The notes beneath the pieces are model-generated. The model was not told where the DNA came from. It saw only the letters and a program-made list of their open reading frames with translations, and did no database searches. Below, one piece after another: positions 1-6,535 of a DNA stretch of 15,717 bases; the stretch's first letter is position 1, and each line of letters opens with the position of its first letter. The stretch lies in contig JBFFGE010000108.1 of assembly GCA_041557595.1 (NCBI GenBank), forward strand, positions 1 through 15,717. Reading direction: 5' to 3'. The stretch comes from JAOTYV01 sp041557595. Lineage in GTDB: Bacteria; Pseudomonadota; Alphaproteobacteria; UBA8366. Both the position numbers and the translations under genes were made by a program.

Positions 1-111
1 CACTGCTCTAGGATCATTTGGGCCGGATTCCGTTGAGCGATATCAATGTCACCGCCGCAGGCATCGGCGGATGTTCGGTTTCGTATTCCAACAGATGGAA
101 ATCGCGGCAAA

Positions 112-735
112 ATGATAAACCCTTTCATCATCGCCACGGCGCTGCTCATCGCGACGATCGCACTGGTAAATCCCGCTTCCGCGCGGGACTCTTCCGCCGA
201 TTTGCGTCGGCTCTGTGGAAAATTCGCCGAAATTCACGAAAAGGATCGCCTGTGTTCCTGGGGAACGCGCATGGCGCCCTGGAAATTTGCCCTCAAGGAG
301 GACCCGATAACCGGGGCGCCCTTCTTCGAGGTTGTGACGGTCAATTCCGTCGCCAGTGCGCTTCTGTCGTTCACGTGCAGCCAATCGCGCGCCCTGAATG
401 TTTCGGTCCTTATGCTCGGCAGGGTCCTGTCCCTGACCGGCGAAAAGGGGAAACTGGGCAAGGAGGTCGATGTCCCGGTGGCGTATCGTATCGACAAGAG
501 CGCGCAGGTACAGGACCTATGGCGTACGGGGAAATTCGAAGCGCGGGACGACACGCGCCGCGATCTGATATTGGGCGCGATGACGAAGAATCCGGGCCAA
601 GCGGCCGTCTTCGCCAACGCTCTGTCAAAGGGAACGGGCGCCGCCGCAATGCGCCTGGACGGCCAGACGATCACCTTCAAGTTGGAAGGCTCGGCTCACG
701 CAATTCGGGCATTGCGCAAGAATTGCAAATTCTGA
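112..735 (+). CDS. Exported protein of unknown function, 207 aa
   Basis: I do not recognise the family. The chosen ATG begins a clear Sec signal peptide: a hydrophobic run over residues 4-19, then a Pro-Ala-Ser-Ala cleavage site near residue 24. The product is therefore probably periplasmic or secreted. A longer reading from 46 would bury the signal behind 22 polar residues, so I prefer the start at 112. The mature part has four cysteines (about C35, C48, C89 and C205), which could form two disulfides. The C-terminus (about residues 190-207) has a hydrophobic-Gly-Ala-Ala-Leu pattern ending in the last Cys, reminiscent of small periplasmic proteins of alphaproteobacteria, but this is only resemblance. 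The gene stands alone on the plus strand and converges on the flavin monooxygenase gene 36 bases away. No terminator was seen between them. Confidence 0.75.
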   Translation: MINPFIIATALLIATIALVNPASARDSSADLRRLCGKFAEIHEKDRLCSWGTRMAPWKFALKEDPITGAPFFEVVTVNSVASALLSFTCSQSRALNVSVLMLGRVLSLTGEKGKLGKEVDVPVAYRIDKSAQVQDLWRTGKFEARDDTRRDLILGAMTKNPGQAAVFANALSKGTGAAAMRLDGQTITFKLEGSAHAIRALRKNCKF

Positions 736-771
736 ACGCATTGGGCGGCGCGCATGCCAAAGCCGCGGCGT

Positions 772-2571
772 CTATCGCGCGCCGATCAAGCCTTCTTCCA
801 GCGCCTTGATCTGCAAGGCCAGGAATTTCGAATAGATCCGGCACTGCGCAAGGCTGCCGGCCATGAACCACAACCCGTCCTGCGCGGTACGCTTCCACAT
901 GTTGGCCATTTCGCCCTCGTCGTCGATGCCCCAGATCGGGCCGACGCGTTCGGCCACCGCATCGCCAAGCAGGCGGCGGACGAGTTCCTGTTGGGTGTGA
1001 TAGCCGGTGGCAAGCACAAGCAGATCCGCCGGCACCGTCGTGCCGTCATTCAGCAGCGCGCCTTCCGCCGTGAAACGCTTGATCGTATCGAATTGCAGAA
1101 GACCGATCTCGCCCTCGATGATCAGGCCGGAACACCCGGCGTCGAGATAATACCCGCCGCCGCGCCGCCGATACTTCATCTGATGGCCGGTCTTGTCTTC
1201 GCCCAGATCGTATTTGAAGCCGCGCGCGATCAGCGCCTCGATCAAATCCTTGTCGTACTCGACCATGCGCTCGACCGCCATCTGGTAGCCGCGCACGATC
1301 AACGGATAGGTGGCCGTCGCCGCGAACAGATCGCTGTCCTCGAGCGGCGCGCCCTCGTCGTACAACGCGTAATTCAACTTGGCACTCGGGTCGATGCTGA
1401 CGACCGTGCCCGAGCCCCGCTGGATGATCGTCGTATCCACGCCGTGACTGTGCAAATCCTGCGCGACGTCGTGGCCGCTGTTGCCGGTGCCGAGCACCAG
1501 CGCCTTCTTGCCGCGCCACGCCGAACCGTCGGTGAAGCTGTGCGAATGCATGACGTCGCCGGCAAAGTCGTCGAGACCGGGCAGCGCCGGCATCTTGGGG
1601 ATGCCGCTGACTCCGTTTGCGAAGATGACATGGCGCGGCCGCAACGTTCGCTCGCTGCCATCGGACCGGCGGACCACGGCCGACCAGCATTTCGCCGCAT
1701 CGTCATAGGCACCGCATACGAATTCGGTGCCGGTCCAGAAATTGATCGACATCGCGTCCGCATAGGATTCGAACCAGTTCCCGAGCATGTCCTTGGGAAT
1801 GTATTTCGGCCAGGTCGGCGGAAACGGCATATAGGGCAGGTGATTGACATGGATCTGATTGTGCAGCGCCAGCGAATGGTACCGGGTGCGCCAGCAATCG
1901 CCGATGCGGGGCAGTCGATCGACCACCAGGGTATCGACGTCGAGTTGGCCGAGCCGCGCCGCGATGCCGAGACCCGCCTGACCGCCACCGACGACGAGCA
2001 CGGTGGGCTCCCGGTCGTCATAGGCTTGGCTCTTGAGCCGCTGATCCAGCCAGTTCTCGCCACCGAAATTGCGCGAATAAGCCTCGCCTGTCGGACGGCG
2101 ATCGCCGACGTGTTCCTCGAAACCCTTCAGTTCGTCCAACGCCGTCATCAGGATCCACGCCTTTGCGCCATCTCCAGCGCCGGCGGCGTCCTCGGTCACC
2201 AGCCGGATCACGCCGTTCGCGCGACCGACTTCCGTCTCGAATTCGACGATCGCCTCGATCACGTCGATCCCGAGCCGGCGGATTCGGCGCGGCAGCGTCC
2301 GGTTCGCGGCGATCCTGAACCCGCGCGCCTTGATCGATTTTTGCGCCGCGACCATTGCAGCGGCGATCTTGTCCGAACCGATGCAAGGAGTGATGTGCCA
2401 GGTAAAGGCGACGAGATCGCGCCAATGGCCATCGGCCTGGAACAGGGCGGCGACGGCATCCGGATCGCCCGCGCCGAGTGCCACCTCGAAGGCATTGAGC
2501 CAACGGGTCACGAGCAGTTCGGCGGCAGCGGCAGGCCGCTCGCTCAGGGCGGCGAGGTCAACATCGTTCAT
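772..2571 (-). CDS. NTF2-like / flavin-containing monooxygenase fusion, 599 aa
   Basis: Probable NAD(P)H- and FAD-dependent monooxygenase of the FMO/Baeyer-Villiger class, cytoplasmic. Residues about 15-150 resemble a SnoaL/NTF2-like cone fold (WLNAFEVALGAGD, then LFQADGHWRDLVAFTW). The catalytic part follows. The FAD dinucleotide motif GGGQAG lies at 195-200, the FMO signature FxGxxxHxxxF at 336-346 (FAGDVMHSHSF), the NADPH motif GTGNSG at 361-366, and an ATGYHTQQ motif near the end of the FAD domain. The last residues hold a typical WFMAGSLAQCRIYSKFLALQ block. The order N-terminal NTF2-like domain then FMO is known in proteobacterial proteins of about 600 residues, so the length fits. The ATG has a good AGAGGA ribosome site about 7 bases upstream, and a promoter is predicted at 2628-2656. 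The substrate is unknown. Confidence 0.93.
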   Translation of the reverse strand: MNDVDLAALSERPAAAAELLVTRWLNAFEVALGAGDPDAVAALFQADGHWRDLVAFTWHITPCIGSDKIAAAMVAAQKSIKARGFRIAANRTLPRRIRRLGIDVIEAIVEFETEVGRANGVIRLVTEDAAGAGDGAKAWILMTALDELKGFEEHVGDRRPTGEAYSRNFGGENWLDQRLKSQAYDDREPTVLVVGGGQAGLGIAARLGQLDVDTLVVDRLPRIGDCWRTRYHSLALHNQIHVNHLPYMPFPPTWPKYIPKDMLGNWFESYADAMSINFWTGTEFVCGAYDDAAKCWSAVVRRSDGSERTLRPRHVIFANGVSGIPKMPALPGLDDFAGDVMHSHSFTDGSAWRGKKALVLGTGNSGHDVAQDLHSHGVDTTIIQRGSGTVVSIDPSAKLNYALYDEGAPLEDSDLFAATATYPLIVRGYQMAVERMVEYDKDLIEALIARGFKYDLGEDKTGHQMKYRRRGGGYYLDAGCSGLIIEGEIGLLQFDTIKRFTAEGALLNDGTTVPADLLVLATGYHTQQELVRRLLGDAVAERVGPIWGIDDEGEMANMWKRTAQDGLWFMAGSLAQCRIYSKFLALQIKALEEGLIGAR

Positions 2572-2627
2572 GGCTTTCCTCTTGCACGGATTACGGCCGA
2601 TCTGTGCGCGACGCGCAGCGACGATGC

Positions 2628-2656
2628 ATCAAAGGTAGTCGTGGAATTGTTGTCAA
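2628..2656 (-). promoter_or_regulatory. Predicted sigma70-type promoter of the flavin monooxygenase gene
   Basis: On the minus strand a perfect -35 hexamer TTGACA (2651-2656) is followed by a 17-base spacer and TTTGAT (2628-2633), which matches four of six -10 positions. Transcription would start near 2620, giving a leader of roughly 50 bases before the ATG at 2571. This suggests that the monooxygenase is transcribed on its own rather than from the interrupted peroxiredoxin gene upstream. Confidence 0.55.
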
Positions 2657-2752
2657 GGTGGCCCTAGATATAAGGACCGCCCATAAATTTCTAAAATGAA
2701 GTGGCATCCAGCGATGACGGTTGTTCAACGTCGCACAGGCCCCTCCAATCCC

Positions 2753-3262
2753 TTATCCCAATTCGAAAATTCCACGCAGTTCCAGCGCATCCTCGGGCCG
2801 GGTGCGGGTATAGGTCAGAACGTTGGGTTCGATCCGGAAATGACTGATGATGCCGTCCTGCGTGATCATCATGAAACGTTCGCCGCGCTCGCCCAAAAAC
2901 AGCGACGGCATATTCGACGTCAACCCGAGCGTGCGGGCGAATGAAAGATTACCATCGGAGAGAAACTGGATCTAATGATCCGGGTCGAGTTGGCGCGCCC
3001 AATCGTCGACGACAAACGGGTCGTTTGCGGCGATGCAAACAAGCTTCGAGAATCCGTTCTTCTTCAATCGCGCGGCGCTGCGAATAAAGTCCGGAACATG
3101 TTTTCCCGTGCAGATCGGCGTAAACGCGCCGGGGACGCCGATCGTAACCGCCCATTCATTCGCATATACCGCCGACGTCTCGATCGTTCGCAGGTCGCCG
3201 GCTTGTAGAAATGCCAAGGTTGCATCGGGTACGCGCCGACCCTCGTATTTTTCGGAATTCAC
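2753..3262 (-). pseudogene. Prx5-type peroxiredoxin gene interrupted by an in-frame TAG
   Basis: The frame starts at a GTG (3260-3262) behind a GGGAAAG ribosome site. It reads 96 residues of a Prx5/AhpC-TSA-like peroxiredoxin, including VPDATL, the peroxidatic motif PGAFTPIC with Cys51, and AANDPFVVDDWA. It then meets TAG at 2972-2974. The same frame continues without a shift for 72 more codons to TAA at 2753-2755. That tail is unmistakably the rest of the family: FLSDGNLSFARTLGL, then RGERFMMITQDGIISHF, then a terminal EDALELRGIF segment. Full length would be about 169 residues, normal for Prx5. One base change in a CAG, AAG or GAG codon would explain the stop. The truncated product keeps the peroxidatic Cys but loses the C-terminal part of the fold, so it is probably inactive. 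Sequencing error and readthrough remain possible. Confidence 0.85.
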
Positions 3263-3311
3263 TCATCTTTCCCGGCTGTGATGACGTTCGGGGCGACCAT
3301 CCGCTAATCGG

Positions 3312-3329
3312 ATTAACGTAGCATTAACG
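3312..3329. repeat. 7-bp direct repeat, one helical turn apart, upstream of the peroxiredoxin gene
   Basis: ATTAACG occurs at 3312-3318 and again at 3323-3329, a period of 11 bp, about 50 bases upstream of the peroxiredoxin start. Direct repeats on one DNA face are typical of tandem binding by regulators such as OmpR/PhoB-type proteins. No clear promoter hexamers could be paired with it. Function is inferred from position only. Confidence 0.3.
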
Positions 3330-3350
3330 GCGGGCGCCATTCGTCATTGC

Positions 3351-3412
3351 GCGGATTTGCCAAATCCGCAGTACCGCATCACGAAATTCGAAGTTTCGGT
3401 ATATCGATACCG
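3351..3412. repeat. Two perfect palindromes just downstream of the dehydrogenase gene
   Basis: The first palindrome (3351-3369) has 9-bp arms, GCGGATTTG and CAAATCCGC, around one base. The second (3397-3412) has CGGTAT and ATACCG arms around ATCG and abuts the stop codon of the short-chain dehydrogenase. On the minus strand the second would be the first hairpin transcribed after that gene. Neither is followed by a T-run, so they could be weak or Rho-assisted terminators, transcript stabilisers or protein-binding sites. Confidence 0.4.
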
Positions 3413-4204
3413 TCAGTAAAAGACGCCCGGCGTCGAGCCGCCGTCGACGCCGATCGCCTGGCCAGTGACGGCGGCGGCATGCGGCGACGCGAGAAACAGC
3501 ACCATCGGCGCGATATCGCCCGGCTCCACGATGCGGCCGATCGGGAAATTGGCGGCGAAAGTTGCCTCGGCCTCCGCGAGGCTGATGCCGCGCTCCTTGG
3601 CGCGCGCTTCCAGCCGGGCCGGGTAACGGTCGGTCTTGGTGAAGGGTGGATGCACCACGTTGACGGTGATGTTTTCGGGCCCGACATCGTTGCTCAGATG
3701 TTTGACGAAATTGGTCAGGGACGAATTTCCGAGACCGCTCGGCAGCGACGCCTTGCCGGCGGCACGGGCCGCCGATCCGCCGATGCAGATAATCCGGCCG
3801 CCGCCGGCCTTGCGGAACCATGGCAGCGCGGCGCGGCAGCACCGCATATAGGCGAGCGTCTTGCCGGTCAGGCGCTCCATGAGCTGCTCGTCGGTCAGCG
3901 TTTCGAGACTGCCGCTGACGCTGGTCGACGCGTTGTTCACCAGCACGTCAAGCCCGCCGAACGCCGCCGCCGTTTCGTCGACCGCCCGACTGCATCCATC
4001 GGCCGTAAACAAATCCGCCGCGATGGCCAGCGCCTTGACGCCGGTCGCCTCGATCTCGCCCTTCACCGCCGCCAGCGCATCGGTGTCGCGGCCGACAATC
4101 GCGACGTTTGCGCCTTCTCCGGCAAATGCCAGCGCGATGGCGCGCCCGATCCCGCGGTTGCCGCCGGTGACCACGACGGATTTGTTTTTCATCCCCAGAT
4201 CCAT
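3413..4204 (-). CDS. SDR-family (short-chain dehydrogenase-like) protein with a degenerate active site, 263 aa
   Basis: A Rossmann-fold member of the short-chain dehydrogenase/reductase family. The cofactor motif TGGNRGIG lies at 13-20, the LVNNAS motif at 88-93, and the family C-terminus ends VTGQAIGVDGG. The start at 4204 gives the usual SDR length and has AGGA about 9 bases upstream; a longer frame up to 4396 would overlap the cupin gene and adds no recognisable sequence. Where normal members carry Tyr-x-x-x-Lys, this protein reads SGLGN (156-160), so the catalytic Tyr is Ser and the Lys is Asn. The preceding Ser motif reads CIGGS instead of NISS. Members lacking the Tyr/Lys pair occur in the family. 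This one may bind NAD(P) without classical catalysis or use another mechanism. It lies 28 bases after the cupin gene, in the same direction, probably cotranscribed. Confidence 0.9.
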   Translation of the reverse strand: MDLGMKNKSVVVTGGNRGIGRAIALAFAGEGANVAIVGRDTDALAAVKGEIEATGVKALAIAADLFTADGCSRAVDETAAAFGGLDVLVNNASTSVSGSLETLTDEQLMERLTGKTLAYMRCCRAALPWFRKAGGGRIICIGGSAARAAGKASLPSGLGNSSLTNFVKHLSNDVGPENITVNVVHPPFTKTDRYPARLEARAKERGISLAEAEATFAANFPIGRIVEPGDIAPMVLFLASPHAAAVTGQAIGVDGGSTPGVFY

Positions 4205-4232
4205 GATGTGTTTTCCTGCTGTTTGCGAAATT

Positions 4233-4820
4233 TCAAAGGTCCTCGGCGCCGGCCGCCAGCCCGGCGCTATACCGCGTCTCGGCGGCGCGAAAGACGGCGC
4301 GGGTGTGTTCCATATCCCAGGGCTGTTCGGCCAGCGTCTCATGATCCCACTGGCTGCGCGGCTCGGGCGGATTGAAGAAGTCGGCGCCATACACATGGAT
4401 TGCGCTGGTCAATTTGGTAATTGGATTGGCGACCGAATGGATGATGTCCCGGCCCAGCGTCGCGACCTGTCCCGGTCCCAGGGATTCCGCGCCCGCAGCC
4501 TCGATTTGAGGGCCCGCGCCCGGCCCGTCCTCGAGTTGGCGCCAGAACATATTGTCCTCGCGTCCGCTATAGATGCCGATGACGGCAAACATCTTATGGT
4601 TGTGTGGCAGCAGGGTCATGCACGGCGCCCAAACGAAATTGATCACTGTCAGATCGGGCGCATGATGCAGCGGATAGACGCCGGCCTTGGTCGGCTCGCC
4701 GAGCTCGGCGACGATGCCCGACGGATCGGCCACCGCCTCGAGCATGAGTTCGCGCACCGCGCGCTGTCCCTCCCCGAGCGCCGCCTTGCAATCCTCGATA
4801 AATCGATCCTTCTCAAACAC
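4233..4820 (-). CDS. Cupin metalloprotein, thiol-dioxygenase-like (double-stranded beta-helix), 195 aa
   Basis: Predicted metal-dependent double-stranded beta-helix protein, similar in layout to cysteine dioxygenase-like proteins. The first cupin motif is PHNHKMFAVIGIYSGRE, with candidate ligands His73, His75 and Glu88. The second is DIIHSVANP followed by SAIHVYGADFF, with His128 and His142. An Fe(II) site of the three-His type is likely from these motifs. Members usually oxidise small thiols, but the substrate cannot be assigned. The start is a GTG (4818-4820) with GGGGAG 7-8 bases upstream, which decides it. The dehydrogenase gene follows closely downstream. The GST gene lies 189 bases upstream, separated from it by a strong hairpin, so this gene probably has its own promoter. 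Confidence 0.85.
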   Translation of the reverse strand: MFEKDRFIEDCKAALGEGQRAVRELMLEAVADPSGIVAELGEPTKAGVYPLHHAPDLTVINFVWAPCMTLLPHNHKMFAVIGIYSGREDNMFWRQLEDGPGAGPQIEAAGAESLGPGQVATLGRDIIHSVANPITKLTSAIHVYGADFFNPPEPRSQWDHETLAEQPWDMEHTRAVFRAAETRYSAGLAAGAEDL

Positions 4821-4952
4821 CGAAACACTCTCCCCGGATTAATTCGCACGACACCGATCGCGCTACAGATCTCACCTACGCGGTGTGGGATGCATCCTGT
4901 TCACGCCCATGTTGGAGATCGTCCGGCTTTGTCGAGTCATCCGGCGTGGCAC

Positions 4953-4992
4953 GGCGTTCCAGCCAGCCGACTCGGCGGCTGGCGGGAACGCC
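4953..4992. repeat. Long hairpin (8 bp + 7 bp stems) downstream of the GST gene
   Basis: GGCGTTCC (4953-4960) pairs with GGAACGCC (4985-4992). Inside this, after a 2x2 mismatch, CCAGCCG (4963-4969) pairs with CGGCTGG (4976-4982) around a six-base loop. It begins 17 bases after the GST stop codon. No T-run follows on either strand, so it is not a standard intrinsic terminator. It may stabilise the GST transcript 3' end, act as a Rho-assisted terminator, or be a dispersed extragenic palindrome. Confidence 0.55.
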
Positions 4993-5009
4993 AAGGCAGG
5001 ATTGCCACC

Positions 5010-5708
5010 CTATTCGGCCGCGGCGCTTTTCGCGTCGAACAACGTTCCTACCCGGAATTCGCGCCGCTTCAGGCTGGCGACGAATTCTTCGGGAAAACTC
5101 GGCGCGACCGAGCCGGTCACCCCGTCATTCGATAGCAACGCGTCGGACCATGCCTGCACCAAGGGAAATGCCTTCAGCAGGCCGGTCTGAAGCTTGGCCT
5201 CGACGAAGGCGAAGCGCTGCAGGAACGGGGCATAGGCCGCATCCACCAGACACAGGCTATCGCCGCTGAAATAGGGGCCGTCGTTGCCGCGCTCGTTGGC
5301 GATGGCCTCCTCCAGTTTCGCCACCCGCTGCGGGGCCGCTTCCAGTCCCTTCTGCATCTCGTCGGCGGACTTGGTGTAGTAGATGCCGCTCAAGCCGCGC
5401 GCGAAATCCGGGACGAAATCGGTCCAGGCGCGATGCCGCGCCCGCTGGACGGGGTCTTCCGGATGCAACCTTGGCGCGATGACCTCGTCGAGAAATTCAG
5501 CGATGGCGTTGGACTCGAACAGCGGCTGCTCGTCGACCACGAGGACGGGCACCTTGCCATGCGGAGAAATTTTCAGGAACCAGTCGGGTTTTTCCCGAAG
5601 ATTGATATAGGTCACGTCGAAATCCACGGATTTGGCACGCAAAACAATCACGGCGCGCTGCACCCAGGGTCACGTAACTGAGCTGATCAGACGGTATTTT
5701 TGGGCCAT
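5010..5708 (-). CDS. Probable selenocysteine-containing glutathione S-transferase (TGA at codon 13), 232 aa
   Basis: Omega-like GST, cytoplasmic: conjugation or, more likely for a Cys/Sec active site, glutathione-dependent thiol-transfer or reductase chemistry. The ATG at 5706-5708 has GAGG six bases upstream. It encodes MAQKYRLISSVT, then TGA (5670-5672), then PWVQRAVIVLR. Family members read Cys-Pro-(Tyr/Phe/Trp)-Val-Gln-Arg here, so the TGA sits exactly at the catalytic Cys. The rest is intact: thioredoxin-like domain to about residue 80, with KPDWF, cis-Pro54 in GKVPVLV and the glutathione-binding Glu65-Ser66 in LFESNAIAEFLDE; then an all-alpha C-terminal domain. A naive call starts at GTG 5663, lacks the first beta strand and active site, and has no convincing ribosome site. 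Alternatives are a TGC/TGT-to-TGA nonsense mutation or a sequencing error. The selenocysteine machinery is not in this window. Confidence 0.75.
5637..5664 (-). promoter_or_regulatory. Possible bacterial SECIS region downstream of the GST TGA
   Basis: Bacterial SECIS elements are hairpins inside the reading frame just after UGA. Two foldings can be drawn by eye. One is compact (5652-5664): GGUGC and GCGCC around a three-base AGC loop, starting six bases after UGA. The other is longer and wobble-rich (about 5637-5663), with an apical loop about 16-24 bases after UGA that holds G and U. The second has the more usual loop distance but weak pairing. Which forms, if either, needs folding and comparison with homologues. 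Confidence 0.35.
5670..5672 (-). other. In-frame TGA at the catalytic-cysteine position, candidate selenocysteine codon
   Basis: This is codon 13 of the GST frame from ATG 5708, flanked by Val-Thr before and Pro-Trp-Val-Gln-Arg after. TGA serves as an ordinary stop for several neighbours (112-735, the dehydrogenase, the hemolysin III gene, the first acyl-CoA dehydrogenase), so a genome-wide TGA-Trp code is excluded. Replacement of exactly the redox Cys is the classical signature used to recognise selenoproteins. Confidence 0.7.
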
Positions 5709-5714
5709 GCAAAA

Positions 5715-5718
5715 CCTC
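5715..5718 (-). promoter_or_regulatory. Ribosome binding site that decides the GST start
   Basis: GAGG on the minus strand lies six bases before the ATG at 5708. It supports initiation upstream of the in-frame TGA, not at the GTG at 5663, before which no comparable site is seen. Confidence 0.7.
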
Positions 5719-5824
5719 ATTTCGGCGCCCATCCCCCGGCCGATCCGGAGGCGAGAGCGCCAAGATAAAAACCCTAGCTCAAATGCGCCCGATTGGCACA
5801 CGTTTTGGGGTTTGAGGCGATGCT

Positions 5825-6535
5825 TCAGGCGGCTTGCGGCACCGCGTAGAGGGCAATTGCGACAAAATGGCAGATACTGCCGGCCAGCACCCAGAGATGC
5901 CAGATCGCATGGTTAAACGGCAGGCTGCGCCAGAGATAGAAAATCACGCCAAGTGTATAGGCGATACCGCCGGACAGGATCAGCCAGGAGCCCGCGGTTC
6001 CCATATGCTCGAAAAACGTGTCGATCCAGAAAAAACCCAGCCACCCCATAATGATGAAGACCGGCACGAGGAACCAATGCGGACGGCCAAGCCAGAGACG
6101 GACGGTGATGCCGATGATGGCCAGGCCCCAAATGATGCCGAACAGGACCCAGCCGAGCGGCTTGGGGAAAGCCAACAGACTGATCGGCGTATATGTCCCT
6201 GCTATCAATAAGAAAATTGCACAGTGATCGAGCGCAAGAAAGACCGATTTGGTCGGCAAATGCCAGCTTCCGTGATGGATCGAAGACGACAGAAAGGTCA
6301 AGAAAAGCGTGCTGCCGTAAACCGCGCTGGCGACGATCGCCCAGGTGCTCCCCGTGCTCGCGGCGATCACGACGAGCAGCGCCAATGCGGCCGCGGCCAG
6401 AACGGCACCGATTCCGTGCGTGACCGCGTTCGCAAACTCTTCGTAAAAAGTTTCGCCGTCGCGTTCCATCGCGGCCTGAATCTTCCGACCGATCGTAAGA
6501 ACTGCTGGATTTCGAGGATGCGCCATGTATTTCAT
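5825..6535 (-). CDS. Hemolysin III / PAQR-family membrane protein, 236 aa
   Basis: Integral inner-membrane protein of the hemolysin III (YqfA/PAQR) family with about seven transmembrane segments. The polar residues thought to bind a metal in this superfamily are all present: FLSSSIHHGSW (Ser83-85, His87), LDHCAIFLLIAGTYTP (Asp103), and near the C-terminus FNHAIWHLWVLAGSICHF (His209, His213, His223). The order and length fit the family. Eukaryotic relatives are receptors or ceramidase-like; the bacterial role is unsettled and the name does not prove haemolysis. The ATG at 6535 has no good ribosome site. The ATG four codons in (6526) has GGTGG about nine bases upstream and may be the real start. 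It lies 116 bases upstream of the GST gene, same strand, with no obvious functional link. Confidence 0.93.
   Translation of the reverse strand: MKYMAHPRNPAVLTIGRKIQAAMERDGETFYEEFANAVTHGIGAVLAAAALALLVVIAASTGSTWAIVASAVYGSTLFLTFLSSSIHHGSWHLPTKSVFLALDHCAIFLLIAGTYTPISLLAFPKPLGWVLFGIIWGLAIIGITVRLWLGRPHWFLVPVFIIMGWLGFFWIDTFFEHMGTAGSWLILSGGIAYTLGVIFYLWRSLPFNHAIWHLWVLAGSICHFVAIALYAVPQAA

Noticed and set aside
1..111. Possible coding or regulatory content at the left edge
   Set aside because: No frame with family resemblance and no clear promoter hexamers. The frames that start here are alternative readings of the exported-protein gene region.
754..2667. A 637-residue open frame on the plus strand opposite the flavin monooxygenase gene
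   Set aside because: It is low in recognisable motifs, rich in Arg, Asp and His, and mirrors the codon pattern of the minus-strand gene, which carries all FMO signatures. It is an antisense shadow of GC-rich coding DNA.
2972..2974. TAG in the peroxiredoxin as pyrrolysine
   Set aside because: The position is not catalytic, no pyrrolysine genes are visible, and such use is confined to particular methylamine-using lineages. A nonsense mutation or error is simpler.
3347..5135. Long plus-strand frames (342 and 424 residues) across the dehydrogenase and cupin genes
   Set aside because: They overlap each other and two well-supported minus-strand genes, and their composition is that of antisense shadows.
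5010..5663. GST starting at the GTG after the TGA, as a normal 217-residue protein
   Set aside because: This start removes the first beta strand and the active-site residue of the thioredoxin-like domain and lacks a convincing ribosome site, while the ATG at 5708 has both the family N-terminus and GAGG at good spacing.
5670..5672. TGA read as tryptophan through an altered genetic code
   Set aside because: TGA ends several intact genes in the window at the expected family lengths, and Trp is not the residue found at this GST position.
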